The translations under genes and the position numbers were made by a program. Positions 1 to 9,461 of a stretch of 64,000 nt of DNA are shown here, piece after piece. The DNA lies in assembly GCF_006569205.1 (NCBI RefSeq), contig NZ_VIGD01000007.1, positions 62,001 through 126,000 of the forward strand, written 5' to 3'. Below the pieces are notes generated by a model that had not been told where the DNA came from, searched no databases, and saw only the letters and a program-made list of their open reading frames with translations. Origin of the DNA: Ureibacillus terrenus (GTDB lineage: Bacteria; Bacillota; Bacilli; Bacillales_A; Planococcaceae). Every line of letters begins with the position of its first letter. Position 1 is the first letter of the stretch.

Positions 1-82
1 ACATATTATTCAACATCAAAATGGCGATAACAGCTACCGTTACCATAGACACAATAATATATGCAAGCCTTCGCTGATCCAT
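1..82 (-). CDS. N-terminal fragment of an unidentified membrane protein
   Basis: Only the first 27 codons lie in the window; the gene runs off the left edge. The reading begins MDQRRLAYIIV and continues with about 17 hydrophobic residues, which looks like an N-terminal membrane anchor or uncleaved signal. An AAAGGAAG ribosome binding site sits about nine bases before the ATG at position 82, so the start is well supported. The gene is divergent from hemAT. Too little is visible to name a family. Confidence 0.55.
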   Translation of the reverse strand, partial: MDQRRLAYIIVSMVTVAVIAILMLNNM

Positions 83-243
83 CTCAAATAACTTCCTTTA
101 CTCTTTAATTCAGCTATTCGTATTTTACAATGTTTGCAATGGAAAGGCAAATTAAGGAATTTCATTTTAACACATTCTTTAACGTTTAATATAAAGATAT
201 ACATAATACATACATAAATTTTAAGAAGGAAAGGGGCATACAT

Positions 244-1554
244 ATGAGATTTCCACTATTAAAAAAGGGACAAAAGACATCTCAATTCTTTGCTGTCGAA
301 AAATACGTCCAAGAAGTAGCATTAAATGTTTCCGACAATCCTGTTGTGGCCAAACAAATGGAAATTATTGAGTTAACCAAAAAAGATTTGGCAGTCCTCC
401 GCCAAATAAAACCGCTTATAGAAAACTTTATTCCGATCATGGTGGATAAATTTTACAAAAATATATCCGCAAATCCCCGTTTAACCGAATTAATCAATCG
501 ATACTCATCATTCGACAGATTGAAGATGAAATTGCGCAAACACTTGTCCGACATCTTTGAAGGGCATATTGATAAAAAATATTTTGAAAACCGGAATACG
601 ATTGCCATTGCCCACATCCGGATCGGATTGACTTCCAAATGGTACCTTTCATCTTTCCAATCTTTAATTTCTTCCTTTAGCGAATTTATAAAAGAACAGG
701 ATATTCCTAAAGAAGAAGGACTTCTTGCAATCAACGCCTTCTCAAAAATCATCAATCTGGAACAGCAGCTTGTGATTGACGCCTACGAAAAAGAGCAGGA
801 ACGCATCCGCACAGAAAATGAAGAGGTAAAACAATCATTGCTGGCATCGATACAACAAATCGCAGAAGAGCTGAACAGAATGAATAAAGAAACGACCACA
901 TCCATTCAAATGATATCGGAACAGTCGCAAAATATCTCCGTATCTACCGCGCAAGGATTGGACTTTGTTGCCGATACGGAAGAAAAATCAAATCAAGGGA
1001 AAACGGAATTGTCCAAACAAACCAGCTTGATGAATACGATTTTAAACAGTGTCAATCTGCTGGAGAAATCGATGCTCAATCTTCGAACATCTTCCCGGAG
1101 CATCTCGGAAATTGTAAATTTGGTGACAGGTATTGCAGATCAAACAAACTTGCTTGCCTTAAATGCATCCATTGAAGCCGCTCGGGCAGGGGAACATGGA
1201 AGAGGTTTTGCGGTGGTTGCAGAAGAAGTGAGAAAACTTGCTGAAGAAACAAAAAAAGCTGTACAAAATGTTTCCGGATTAATACAAGAAATGGAAGAAA
1301 ATATAACAGAAATGACTTCCAGTGTAAACAATGTAGATGAACAAGTACAATTAAGCGTACAAACCCAGGAACATCTGATGGAGTCTTTCGAGGAAATCAC
1401 CAAGAAAGTTTCCGGCATCCGCAACCAATATGCTTCCACTTTGAATGACATTGAGTACATTTCAAATAATATTGCAAACTTGGTGGAAAGCACCGAACAC
1501 ATTGCAAAATCTTCGGACACGCTCATCAATCTGGTGCAAGATTTTTCAAAATAG
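244..1554 (+). CDS. hemAT: HemAT globin-coupled aerotaxis transducer
   Basis: A soluble 436-residue chemoreceptor that senses oxygen through a haem-bound globin domain and signals to CheA/CheW. Residues 1 to about 185 are the globin sensor: His124 in AHIRIGL fits the proximal haem ligand and Tyr71 fits the distal tyrosine (His123 and Tyr70 in Bacillus subtilis HemAT, from memory). Residues about 190-436 are the coiled-coil methyl-accepting signalling domain, with the conserved hairpin tip around residues 298-330 ([19 protein letters not shown]). There is no membrane segment, as expected for HemAT. The start has a strong AAGGAAAGGGG site. It is monocistronic, and a hairpin at 1647-1676 separates it from the convergent thioesterase gene. 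Confidence 0.95.
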   Translation: MRFPLLKKGQKTSQFFAVEKYVQEVALNVSDNPVVAKQMEIIELTKKDLAVLRQIKPLIENFIPIMVDKFYKNISANPRLTELINRYSSFDRLKMKLRKHLSDIFEGHIDKKYFENRNTIAIAHIRIGLTSKWYLSSFQSLISSFSEFIKEQDIPKEEGLLAINAFSKIINLEQQLVIDAYEKEQERIRTENEEVKQSLLASIQQIAEELNRMNKETTTSIQMISEQSQNISVSTAQGLDFVADTEEKSNQGKTELSKQTSLMNTILNSVNLLEKSMLNLRTSSRSISEIVNLVTGIADQTNLLALNASIEAARAGEHGRGFAVVAEEVRKLAEETKKAVQNVSGLIQEMEENITEMTSSVNNVDEQVQLSVQTQEHLMESFEEITKKVSGIRNQYASTLNDIEYISNNIANLVESTEHIAKSSDTLINLVQDFSK

Positions 1555-1646
1555 TCCGATTCAATGTAGTTTTATGCTGACATGCCTAAAAAATGGTACA
1601 TAGAGTTTAATTTAATATTGTAAATACATAAATACTCCATAAAATC

Positions 1647-1676
1647 AAGGCTGTCCGGAAGTTTCCGGACAGCCTT
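1647..1676. terminator. Intergenic hairpin between hemAT and the thioesterase gene
   Basis: A perfect 14-bp stem (AAGGCTGTCCGGAA pairing with TTCCGGACAGCCTT) with a two-base loop lies just after the minus-strand thioesterase stop and downstream of hemAT. T-runs are weak on both sides, so it may work mainly as an RNA stabiliser or a bidirectional terminator. Confidence 0.7.
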
Positions 1677-1682
1677 GGACCT

Positions 1683-2177
1683 TTATTCCCGGGATTCATC
1701 CCGCTTTAATTTTTTTCTTTTTTCCTTCCTTAATCTTTGCCTTTCTATACCTGCTTTATGCATTTTTTCTTCCTCTTCCGTTTCCGGGTAAACTGCAGGA
1801 ATCGGAGTCGGTTTTCCATGTTCATCAAGCGCTACCATCGTCACATATGATTCCGTTGTCAGCCTTTTTTCTCCTGTCTTGACACAGCGGGACATCACGC
1901 GCACATACACTTCCATGGATGTTCTCCCAGTGGAGGTGATGATCCCTTCCAATTCCAACACATCTCCCACATAGGCAGGAGAAACGAAATCGACCGAATC
2001 AAAAGAAGCGGTTACCACTTCTTTTCCTGTATGTTTCATACAGGCGATGGCCGCGATTTCATCAATATAAGCCAAAATTTTCCCTCCAAAGACGGAACCA
2101 TATTGATTCGCATCCGGAGGCAATACGAGCCGGGTTTGCGTAGTGCGCGACAAGCTCATCGGATGTGCATTACTCAT
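1683..2177 (-). CDS. Hotdog-fold acyl-CoA thioesterase (YkhA/BACH family)
   Basis: A 164-residue cytosolic acyl-CoA thioester hydrolase. The hotdog-fold signature is clear: NQYGSVFGGKILAYIDEIAA near the N terminus (the conserved N...G..FGG and D/E of the active site), then VTASFDSVDFVSPAYVGDVL and an ELEGIITSTGRTSMEV strand. The C-terminal 30 residues are highly charged (KRQRLRKEKRKKLKRDE-like), as in Bacillus YkhA. I place the start at the internal ATG at 2177 (MSNAHPMS) because GGGAGG lies eight bases before it; an in-frame start 12 codons upstream has no such site. Physiological substrates cannot be read from sequence. Confidence 0.88.
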   Translation of the reverse strand: MSNAHPMSLSRTTQTRLVLPPDANQYGSVFGGKILAYIDEIAAIACMKHTGKEVVTASFDSVDFVSPAYVGDVLELEGIITSTGRTSMEVYVRVMSRCVKTGEKRLTTESYVTMVALDEHGKPTPIPAVYPETEEEEKMHKAGIERQRLRKEKRKKLKRDESRE

Positions 2178-2273
2178 TTGTTTATCCTCCCAATTCAAAT
2201 GCTGTTTTTCCAAAACTTTCTGTTATTATGCTAACATAGCACCACTTTCATACAAATGAGTAATGCCATTTGT

Positions 2274-3701
2274 TCATATTTCCGTCTTAATTGTAATAAA
2301 CTTCAAGTCCGTCATTTCTTCAATTGCATATTTGATTCCTTCCCGGCCATATCCGCTATTTTTCACTCCGCCATAAGGCATATGATCAACCCGGAACGTC
2401 GGAATATCATTAATGATTACCGCGCCGGCTTCCAATTCATCGGCCGCTTTCAACGCATCTGTTAAGACATTTGTATAGATTCCTGCATTCAGCCCCAAAT
2501 CAGATTGATTTACGTATTGAATCGCTTCATCCAATGTTTTATATGACACAATGGATACGATCGGAGCAAATGTTTCCAAACACATAATTTTCATTTCCGG
2601 TTTTACATTTACCATTACGGTCGGTGCCATCGTGCGTTCCGTAAATTCCGCTCCAGTCGCGACTTTTGCCCCCTGCGCTTTCGCTTCCTCAATCCATTCT
2701 TTTATCCGGGATACTTCTCTCGGATTGATCATCGCACTTAAATCTGTCGACGGGTCAAAAGGATCGCCGACTTTCAATTTTTTTGTTTCGTTTACAAAAG
2801 CCTCTGTAAATTGATCATAAATGGATTCATGAACATAAATCCGCTGCAGGGAAATGCATACTTGTCCCGAAAATCCAAACGCACCGCTAACCGTGCGGGG
2901 AATAATTTTTTCGATCGGAGCGCTTGGTTCAATAATCACTGCCGCATTGGAACCCAATTCTAGCGTCACTTTTCTTAAGCCGACTTTTTCTTTGATTTTC
3001 ATTCCTACTGCGCCGCTGCCAGTGAATGTCACTTTTTTCACCAACGGATGCGTAACAAGCACATCGCTCAACTCTCCACCTGATCCTGTCACAATTTGCA
3101 ATGCCCCATCAGGAAGCCCCGCTTCTTTAAAGATTTCGGCCATCGCCAATGCACTTAACGGCGTTTGGGTAGCCGGTTTTAAAACAACGGTATTTCCGAC
3201 TGCAAAAGCCGGCCCTAATTTGTGGGCAACCAGGTTAAATGGAAAATTGAAAGGTGTAATGGCTGATACTACCCCCAGAGGCACCCGCTTTGTAAAGCCG
3301 ATGCGGTTTTTTCCTCCAGGTGCCGCATCCATTGGCACCGTTTCTCCAAATATATTTTTCGCCGCTTCTGCTGCAAATTGATAAGTGGCAATCGTACGGT
3401 CCAACTCCGCAAGGCCGGCCGTGATCGGTTTTGCCGCTTCGCTTGCAAGAATTTCGGCAAATTCTTGTTTTCTCTCTTTCAATAAATCTACTACTTTATA
3501 TAATATTTCTGCTCTTTCGTAGGCTGTCGTCTTTTTGAAAGTTTGAAACGCTTCATGAGCCCCTTGGATGGCGCGTTCCACATCTTGAACAGAGGCCTTC
3601 GCCACTTTGGCAATCACTTCGCCCGTATAGGGGGCTGTCAAGTCATACGATTCTTTTGCATTCTCCCATTGACCGTTAATCCATAATTTTGTTTCTTTCA
3701 T
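2274..3701 (-). CDS. NAD(P)-dependent aldehyde dehydrogenase (lactaldehyde/GapN-like branch)
   Basis: A 475-residue member of the ALDH superfamily that oxidises an aldehyde to the acid. The expected catalytic residues are present: Asn152 in TPFNFPFN, Glu248 in LELGSNA and the nucleophile Cys282 in FSGQVCIS; cofactor-binding KPATQTP and TFTGSGAVG are also in place. The ELGSN form (rather than ELGGK) is typical of lactaldehyde, sulfoacetaldehyde and related dehydrogenases, so the substrate is probably a small hydroxy- or phospho-aldehyde, but this is inference. A strong GGAGGTGTAGGAG site precedes the ATG. It appears monocistronic and lies in the same direction as the second aldehyde dehydrogenase downstream in coordinate, which is only distantly similar. 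Confidence 0.9.
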   Translation of the reverse strand: MKETKLWINGQWENAKESYDLTAPYTGEVIAKVAKASVQDVERAIQGAHEAFQTFKKTTAYERAEILYKVVDLLKERKQEFAEILASEAAKPITAGLAELDRTIATYQFAAEAAKNIFGETVPMDAAPGGKNRIGFTKRVPLGVVSAITPFNFPFNLVAHKLGPAFAVGNTVVLKPATQTPLSALAMAEIFKEAGLPDGALQIVTGSGGELSDVLVTHPLVKKVTFTGSGAVGMKIKEKVGLRKVTLELGSNAAVIIEPSAPIEKIIPRTVSGAFGFSGQVCISLQRIYVHESIYDQFTEAFVNETKKLKVGDPFDPSTDLSAMINPREVSRIKEWIEEAKAQGAKVATGAEFTERTMAPTVMVNVKPEMKIMCLETFAPIVSIVSYKTLDEAIQYVNQSDLGLNAGIYTNVLTDALKAADELEAGAVIINDIPTFRVDHMPYGGVKNSGYGREGIKYAIEEMTDLKFITIKTEI

Positions 3702-3761
3702 CTCCTACACCTCCATTATGATTTATTTCCATTTTATCACTCCCAACAATTTTTGAGTGAA

Positions 3762-4724
3762 TCAACGGAAGAAATCCAACAAATCAATTCCAGGCAAAAA
3801 AATAATATCCACAACATCCAGCGTAATTTCCATAACATCAATTAAATCTTCAATAAAAAGCTCTTTCATATCGACCATATTTTGCACCTCAACCAGCTCT
3901 CTCATGATTTTTTGGATGGCGACAATTAGTGCCAATTCCTTTGCCATGCGGAATATTTTTAATTCCAATAAAGCTTTCTGCCATTCCGCTATTTCATCTA
4001 TTTTTTCATTATCTGTTGCATTTAACGCTAAAATCCCCAAATACGGATAGTGTATCGGTTTTACTTTGATGCCTCTATGATTCAATGAATGCCGCAGCTC
4101 TGCCACATACTGGAGAAGCGTTTCGTTATAATCGGCGCTGTACATTGTTAAAATTTGCGCAAGGGATTGAAGGGAATTGCCCAACAGAAACCCTTGTTTT
4201 CTTAAAGCTTTGTAATATTGCACCATTGTTTCTACTTGTAATTGAGGGGGTTCATTTACTTTTGATAATAAAACTGCATAAGGTACATCTTCTTTGGACG
4301 TTAAAATGAATTGTTTCCTGTGCATTTCATCATATAACGTTTTTGCCCGTTTTGCGTGAAGATGAATATCTTCATCCAGCATCATCGCACCCGCCAACCG
4401 GAAAGGGGAGTTATGAAACCCGGCTTCTTTTAACGCCCCATCCCTTTGCAATAAATTTTCAAAGCATGCTTCCAAATCTTGCCCCAAAAACCGGGCGGCT
4501 ATGTAATAGGGAATCGGCGAATTTTTTTGGATGGACAAAGCCTTTTTTGAGTATTCCGCCATTTGGTCGACGATTTTTTGCAGCGCCACCCCGCTGAATT
4601 CCCTTTTTTCAAGGGTATACTTGCTGGCAAGGGAAATAACCGCGCTTACTTTAAATTGATTTCCAAAATAATTGACGGCCCGGTTGTAATTGTTTTGAAG
4701 TTCTTCGGTAAATTGTGTATCCAT
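3762..4724 (-). CDS. Uncharacterised protein, probably DUF4003 family
   Basis: A 320-residue, largely alpha-helical soluble protein with no signal peptide. I do not recognise a catalytic motif. The sequence LTSKEDVPYAVLLS around residues 145-160 and the repeated helical pattern recall DUF4003 proteins of Bacillales, whose function is unknown. The C terminus ends in a run of acidic and hydrophobic residues (DLIDVMEITLDVVDIIFLPG) that could form an amphipathic helix. An AGGAGTG site precedes the ATG. It stands alone between two unrelated transcription units, so context gives no functional clue. Confidence 0.6.
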   Translation of the reverse strand: MDTQFTEELQNNYNRAVNYFGNQFKVSAVISLASKYTLEKREFSGVALQKIVDQMAEYSKKALSIQKNSPIPYYIAARFLGQDLEACFENLLQRDGALKEAGFHNSPFRLAGAMMLDEDIHLHAKRAKTLYDEMHRKQFILTSKEDVPYAVLLSKVNEPPQLQVETMVQYYKALRKQGFLLGNSLQSLAQILTMYSADYNETLLQYVAELRHSLNHRGIKVKPIHYPYLGILALNATDNEKIDEIAEWQKALLELKIFRMAKELALIVAIQKIMRELVEVQNMVDMKELFIEDLIDVMEITLDVVDIIFLPGIDLLDFFR

Positions 4725-4777
4725 TTCTAATCACTCCTAGTTGTTATACGTTTTCCAGGAGGACAAGTTTCAAAATG

Positions 4778-4813
4778 AATAAAGGGGAACTCCATAAGAA
4801 GTTCCCCTTTTAT
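4778..4813 (-). terminator. Terminator of the DUF779/aldehyde dehydrogenase operon
   Basis: A stem formed by AATAAAGGGGAACT and AGTTCCCCTTTTATT starts within a base of the DUF779 stop codon. It is flanked by A/T tracts on both sides and should end the minus-strand ALDH-DUF779 transcript. Confidence 0.75.
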
Positions 4814-5185
4814 TTATGAACTTACCTTTTTTAATTCCGCGAGTTCATCGGAAGTGAATGCCCTTGATCTGGTCAAGAAGCGTTTTCCTTCCACACCTTC
4901 CAAACTGAACATGCCACCGCGGCCTTCCACAACATCAATGATCAGTTGCGTATGCTTCCAATATTCAAATTGGGTTTTATGCATATAAAATTTGGCTCCA
5001 CCAATTTCCCCTAATAATATATCATTGTCTCCGATGATTAAATCCCCTTCAGGATAACACATAGGAGAAGAGCCATCGCAACATCCGCCTGATTGATGGA
5101 AAATAATTGGACCATGTTTTTTCTTTAACTGTTCAATGAGGGCAAGGGCTGCATCCGTCGCAACAACGCGTTCCACCAAAGCCAT
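4814..5185 (-). CDS. DUF779 protein, partner of acetaldehyde dehydrogenase
   Basis: A 123-residue protein of the DUF779 family. The hallmark is FHQSGGCCDGSSPMCYP at residues about 29-45, a Cys-rich stretch that could bind a metal or form disulfides. Members usually sit directly beside an ExaC/AcoD-type acetaldehyde dehydrogenase, as here (17-base gap, same strand), suggesting an accessory role in aldehyde oxidation; the exact function is not known to me. The GGGAGGG site touches the ATG at 5185, which is very tight; an in-frame TTG (5179) or GTG (5176) two or three codons later has ideal spacing and may be the real start. Confidence 0.85.
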   Translation of the reverse strand: MALVERVVATDAALALIEQLKKKHGPIIFHQSGGCCDGSSPMCYPEGDLIIGDNDILLGEIGGAKFYMHKTQFEYWKHTQLIIDVVEGRGGMFSLEGVEGKRFLTRSRAFTSDELAELKKVSS

Positions 5186-5202
5186 CCCTCCCTGGATAGG
5201 AA

Positions 5203-6738
5203 TTAGAAGAAGCCAAGTTTATTTGGATCGTAGCTCACCAGCAAGTTTTTCGTTTGTTGATAGTGTGAAAGCATCATTTTGTGCGTTTCGCGGCCGATTC
5301 CGCTCATTTTGTATCCGCCGAACGCTGCATGAGCAGGATATTGATGGTAACAGTTTGTCCATACACGTCCCGCTTGAATGCCGCGTCCCATGCGATAAGC
5401 GGTATTAATGTCGCGAGTCCATACGCCTGCGCCTAAACCGTACATTGTATCGTTTGCGATTTCCAACGCTTCTTCCGGCGTTTTAAATGTTGTGACTGCC
5501 ACAACCGGTCCGAAAATTTCTTCTTGGAAAATGCGCATTTTGTTATGGCCTTTGAAAACAGTCGGCTTAATGTAGTAGCCATCCGCCAGTTCGCCATCCA
5601 ATTTGTTGCGCTCACCACCAATAAGCAGTTCCGCACCTTCCTGCTTGCCAATATCAATGTAAGATAAAATCTTCTCCATCTGTTCCGTTGAAGCCTGAGC
5701 CCCAATCATTGTCGACGGATCAAGCGGGTTTCCTTGCTTAATGGCTTTCACCCGTTCAAGGGCCCGTTCCATAAATTTATCGTAAATGGATTCCTGGATT
5801 AACGCTCTTGAAGGGCATGTACATACTTCCCCTTGGTTTAGGGCAAACAATACAAAGCCTTCAATCGCTTTATCCAAAAATTCATCATCCGCTTCAAACA
5901 CATCTTCAAAGAAGATATTTGGAGATTTACCTCCAAGCTCCAATGTCACCGGTATGATATTTTGGGAAGCATATTGCATGATGAGTCTTCCTGTTGTTGT
6001 TTCTCCTGTAAACGCAACTTTGCTGATGCGAGGGTTGGATGCCAACGGTTTTCCGGCTTCCAATCCGAAACCGTTTACAATGTTTACAACACCTGGAGGC
6101 AACAAATCTTCAATAAGCTCCATTAACACTAAAATAGAAGTTGGTGTTTGTTCAGCCGGTTTTAAAACAACACAGTTTCCTGCCGCCAAGGCTGGTGCCA
6201 GTTTCCATGCTGCCATCAAAATCGGGAAGTTCCAAGGAATAATTTGCCCGACAACGCCAATCGGCTCTTTAAAATGGTAGGCTACCGTATTTTCATCAAT
6301 TTCGCTAATGCCGCCTTCTTGGGCTCGGATTGCTCCGGCAAAGTAACGGAAATGATCGATTGCCAATGGAATATCCGCATTCAATGTTTCACGGACCGGT
6401 TTACCATTTTCCCAGCTTTCCGCAACTGCCAACAGTTCCAAATTTTCTTCCATGCGGTCAGCAATTTTGTTCAATATTTTTGCTCTTTCCGCAACGGAGG
6501 TTTTGCCCCACGCATCTTTCGCCTTGTAAGCAGCATCAATGGCAAGTTCAATATCCTCCGCAGTGGAGCGGGCAACTTTCGTATAAACTTTTCCTGTTAC
6601 TGGTGTAATGTTGTCGAAATACTCTCCGTTCACTGGAGGCGTCCATTTTCCTCCAATATAGTTGTCATAACGATCCTTGAAGTTTATAATAGCTCCCTCA
6701 GTGTTTGGAAATGCATATGCGGCAGTCAAAATTGACAT
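5203..6738 (-). CDS. Aldehyde dehydrogenase, acetaldehyde (ExaC/AcoD) type
   Basis: A 511-residue NAD-dependent aldehyde dehydrogenase, longer at the N terminus than the 475-residue enzyme nearby. Catalytic residues are Asn170 (IIPWNFP), Glu267 (LELGGK) and Cys306 ([11 protein letters not shown]); a second Cys at 308 is typical of this branch. The family oxidises acetaldehyde and other short aldehydes. A GAGGGGG site precedes the ATG. It is the first gene of a two-gene operon with the DUF779 protein. A sigma-A-like promoter and two inverted repeats lie upstream (6773-6862), and no dedicated regulator gene is adjacent. Confidence 0.92.
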   Translation of the reverse strand: MSILTAAYAFPNTEGAIINFKDRYDNYIGGKWTPPVNGEYFDNITPVTGKVYTKVARSTAEDIELAIDAAYKAKDAWGKTSVAERAKILNKIADRMEENLELLAVAESWENGKPVRETLNADIPLAIDHFRYFAGAIRAQEGGISEIDENTVAYHFKEPIGVVGQIIPWNFPILMAAWKLAPALAAGNCVVLKPAEQTPTSILVLMELIEDLLPPGVVNIVNGFGLEAGKPLASNPRISKVAFTGETTTGRLIMQYASQNIIPVTLELGGKSPNIFFEDVFEADDEFLDKAIEGFVLFALNQGEVCTCPSRALIQESIYDKFMERALERVKAIKQGNPLDPSTMIGAQASTEQMEKILSYIDIGKQEGAELLIGGERNKLDGELADGYYIKPTVFKGHNKMRIFQEEIFGPVVAVTTFKTPEEALEIANDTMYGLGAGVWTRDINTAYRMGRGIQAGRVWTNCYHQYPAHAAFGGYKMSGIGRETHKMMLSHYQQTKNLLVSYDPNKLGFF

Positions 6739-6772
6739 GTTCTCATACTCCCCCTCAATAATATTTATGATT

Positions 6773-6800
6773 TTTATACCTTTTCTCTTGCTGACACCAA
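6773..6800 (-). promoter_or_regulatory. Promoter of the aldehyde dehydrogenase-DUF779 operon
   Basis: On the minus strand TTGGTG (6795-6800) and TATAAA (6773-6778) are separated by 16 bases and lie about 35 bases before the start codon. A 9-bp inverted repeat, ATACCTTTT (6776-6784) and AAAAGGTAT (6812-6820), brackets the -35 region and overlaps the -10, which would suit an operator. Confidence 0.5.
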
Positions 6801-6832
6801 CACCATCCTGTAAAAGGTATACAGTAATATTT

Positions 6833-6862
6833 ATTCAGAAAGGCTTTCATTTATTTCTGAAT
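6833..6862. promoter_or_regulatory. Inverted repeat upstream of the aldehyde dehydrogenase promoter
   Basis: ATTCAGAAA (6833-6841) and TTTCTGAAT (6854-6862) form a perfect 9-bp inverted repeat with a 12-base spacer. It lies just upstream of the -35 box and could be an activator or repressor site. The rest of the 415-base gap (6739-7153) is AT-rich; I see nothing else in it. Confidence 0.4.
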
Positions 6863-7153
6863 AGAATCATTTTTTCTCCCTTTCCCCTTTTTTCACTTTG
6901 CACCTCCTATGATGACCTCAATCATTTTCTTTTCTCTACCCTAAGTTTACTATCTATAAACATTTTTTCTTTATATTTTTCTCATATTTTCTCTTTCGTG
7001 AAGAATAATTCTATTTTATGCATTTCCGGGATCGTCCTTCTGTTTTTGTAATCTATATGCCATAAATAATAAATTTGTAGTTTTTTGCGGTTGAAAGATT
7101 GTACAATAGATTTGATAGATTTAAGTTTGCAGCGTTTAAAAGGTGGGATCATC

Positions 7154-7873
7154 ATGTTATCCATTGAAAGCACAGAACGTTTAACCGGTGGAAGAATCAG
7201 CGGCGATTATTGGGATTTGGACGAATTGATTACCTCCATTTATGAAGTCATTGGAGATGAAAATAAATACTACGATTACCAGGGGGCAAGACAACGGATC
7301 TTAGGAGTTTGCCTTCAATTGCGGAAAGCCACAAAAGGCGAGTGCAATATCGAATTTGTCGCAAACGGGATTCATAAAGGAATTGAAAAGCGCAAAGATC
7401 TCATCGCACCTGCAAAAAATGTTTATTTTTCCGTTGAAATACTGTGGCCGGAATTAATTTTCACCGCCCTTGCTTTAAATGACTTCATCGATTTATATAA
7501 TGAATTTGTAGATAACAATCCATGGAATCCGCATACAACTACCATCCGGAAATTCCAATCCATTGTCACGGAATGTTTGCGGGAACATCTGTTGGAAGAA
7601 CAATTCAGGGTATTCATCCATCTCATGTTTACCAAATCACCGAAATATTTCCGTTATGCCACACAATATGTGGATGTTTTAAACTTGGAATATTTAAAAC
7701 TTTCATATGATGAACGCAAAGAAAACTTGGGTGCATTCGCCTTCCGGTTGATGGTGGAAGATGATGAATATACCGCATTAAAAAATGAAATTATGGCCAC
7801 CGCAAAACTGACAAAAAACGAGATACACGAACTTCCCATTCAAACGAAATATCCCGAACATATTGAATGGTAA
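7154..7873 (+). CDS. Conserved protein of unknown function (possibly DUF6904)
   Basis: A 239-residue soluble protein beginning MLSIESTERLTGGRISGDYWDLDELITSIYEVIGDE. No enzyme motif is visible. The composition is rich in aromatic and acidic residues and the predicted structure is mainly helical. It recalls a family of roughly 240-residue Firmicutes proteins annotated DUF6904, but I hold that assignment loosely. The start at 7154 is chosen because AAAGGTGGG ends about six bases before it; an in-frame upstream start at 7085 has no ribosome site. It is a single gene, ending at a strong bidirectional terminator shared with the liv operon. Confidence 0.7.
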   Translation: MLSIESTERLTGGRISGDYWDLDELITSIYEVIGDENKYYDYQGARQRILGVCLQLRKATKGECNIEFVANGIHKGIEKRKDLIAPAKNVYFSVEILWPELIFTALALNDFIDLYNEFVDNNPWNPHTTTIRKFQSIVTECLREHLLEEQFRVFIHLMFTKSPKYFRYATQYVDVLNLEYLKLSYDERKENLGAFAFRLMVEDDEYTALKNEIMATAKLTKNEIHELPIQTKYPEHIEW

Positions 7874-7919
7874 TACGCTTTTTTTACAGACTCTTTGCTG
7901 AAAAAAGCCAAAAAAAAAT

Positions 7920-7977
7920 TAAAAAGGCTGTACCGAAAAGGTTATTTCCAGTCTCTTTTCGGACAAGCCTTTTTTAT
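7920..7977. terminator. Bidirectional terminator between DUF6904-like gene and liv operon
   Basis: AAAAAGGCT and CCGAAAAG on the left pair with CTTTTCGG and AAGCCTTTTT on the right, with an A-run before and a T-run after the stem. It ends both the plus-strand gene and the minus-strand liv operon. Confidence 0.85.
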
Positions 7978-8685
7978 TTATACCCCGCCTAAATATGCCG
8001 CTTTCACTTGTTCGCTTTCTTGGAGCTCCTTCGCTGATCCGGACAATACGATTCTACCCGTCTCAATGACATAAGCCCGGTCCGCAATCGATAAAGCCAT
8101 GTGGGCGTTTTGTTCAACAAGCAAAATCGTTGTTCCCTCTTGATTGATGGTTTGAATGATTTCAAAGATTTGTTGAACAATGATTGGCGCCAGCCCCATT
8201 GACGGTTCATCCAACAATAACAGCTTCGGTTTGGACATAAGCCCTCTTCCGATGGCCAACATCTGTTGTTCACCGCCAGACAATGTACCCGCCAATTGTT
8301 TTCTTCGTTCATTCAAGATCGGAAACATTTCGTATACACGATTTAAATCCTTTTTAATGCCATCCCGGTCTTTCCGGAGAAAAGCACCTAATTCCAGGTT
8401 TTCCTCTACCGACATGTTGGCAAACACTCTTCGTCCTTCAGGCACATGGACAATGCCATTTTTCACAATCCCCTGTGCCGGTTTGCCCCCGATTTGTTGC
8501 ATGTTGTATAAAATCGTCCCATGTTTCGGCTTTAATAATCCGGACAAAGTTTTCAATAACGTTGTTTTCCCCGCGCCGTTCGCGCCGATTAACGTAACAA
8601 TCTCGCCTTCATTGACTTCCAAGGAGACACCTTTCAGGGCATGAATATTTCCGTAATAAACATCAATATTATTTACCTGCAACAT
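7978..8685 (-). CDS. livF: Branched-chain amino acid ABC transporter ATPase LivF
   Basis: A 235-residue cytoplasmic ATPase that powers branched-chain amino acid uptake together with LivG. Walker A GANGAGKTT (residues about 34-42), signature LSGGEQQ, Walker B LLLLDEPSMG and the switch-region LLVEQNAHMAL are all intact. The LVEQNA motif and short length are characteristic of LivF. The ATG overlaps the livG stop (TAATG) and follows a GAGGAGGT site, so translation is coupled. It is the last gene of the livK-H-M-G-F operon. Confidence 0.95.
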   Translation of the reverse strand: MLQVNNIDVYYGNIHALKGVSLEVNEGEIVTLIGANGAGKTTLLKTLSGLLKPKHGTILYNMQQIGGKPAQGIVKNGIVHVPEGRRVFANMSVEENLELGAFLRKDRDGIKKDLNRVYEMFPILNERRKQLAGTLSGGEQQMLAIGRGLMSKPKLLLLDEPSMGLAPIIVQQIFEIIQTINQEGTTILLVEQNAHMALSIADRAYVIETGRIVLSGSAKELQESEQVKAAYLGGV

Positions 8686-9461
8686 TAATTTTTGACCTCC
8701 TCTCCAAGGTAAGCTTCAATCACTTTTGGATTATTACGTATTTCTTCCGGCGTTCCTTCGGCGATCAATTGGCCATGGTCCAACACGTAGATTCTTTCAC
8801 AGATTCCCATTACCAGGCTCATATCATGTTCGATTAATAAAATCGTTAAATCAAACTCTTTCCGGATTAACGCTATCAAATCCATCAAATCTTGCGTTTC
8901 TTGCGGATTCATTCCGGCTGCAGGCTCGTCCAACAATAGAAGTTTTGGACCTGCAGCCAATGCCCGTGCAATTTCCAGGCGCCGTTGCATCCCGTAAGGC
9001 AGGTTTTTGGCCAATTCATCTTTATAAACATCGAGCCCGAAAATTTTCAAAAACTCGATTGACTCTTTTTCCATCTTTCCTTCGCCTTTGAAGTGGCTTG
9101 GCAAACGCAGAACGGAAGACAGAATGGAATGTTTTGCAAGATGGTGGTTGGCGATCTTTACGTTGTCCAAAACGGTTAAATCTTTAAACAATCGAATATT
9201 TTGGAAAGTGCGGCTAATTCCCCGTTTTGTTACTTGATACGGCTTTAACCCTTTGATGCTTTTTCCTTCAAACGTAATATCTCCCTCGGTAGGGGTATAC
9301 ACTCCCGTCAACATGTTGAAGGTGGTGGTTTTTCCGGCCCCATTCGGTCCGATCAGGCCGACCAGTTCCCCTTTATTGATATACATGTTCACATTTTGAA
9401 CCGCTTTTAATCCGCCAAATTGAATTCCCACATTTTCCAACTTCACAAGAGGATTGCTCAT
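8685..9461 (-). CDS. livG: Branched-chain amino acid ABC transporter ATPase LivG
   Basis: A 258-residue ATPase, the partner of LivF. It has Walker A GPNGAGKTT, Walker B LLLLDEPAAG and the variant signature LPYGMQRRLEIARAL that replaces LSGGQ in LivG proteins. The insert between Q-loop and signature (SVLRLPSHFKGEGKMEKESIE, split by charged residues) is also LivG-like. The ATG overlaps the livM stop by four bases and has a GGAGGT site. Specificity for leucine, isoleucine and valine is inferred from the whole operon. Confidence 0.95.
   Translation of the reverse strand: MSNPLVKLENVGIQFGGLKAVQNVNMYINKGELVGLIGPNGAGKTTTFNMLTGVYTPTEGDITFEGKSIKGLKPYQVTKRGISRTFQNIRLFKDLTVLDNVKIANHHLAKHSILSSVLRLPSHFKGEGKMEKESIEFLKIFGLDVYKDELAKNLPYGMQRRLEIARALAAGPKLLLLDEPAAGMNPQETQDLMDLIALIRKEFDLTILLIEHDMSLVMGICERIYVLDHGQLIAEGTPEEIRNNPKVIEAYLGEEVKN

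Noticed and set aside
40..243. Minus-strand open frame of 67 codons overlapping the hemAT leader
   Set aside because: No ribosome site or homology; the real feature here is the membrane protein start at position 82 in another frame.
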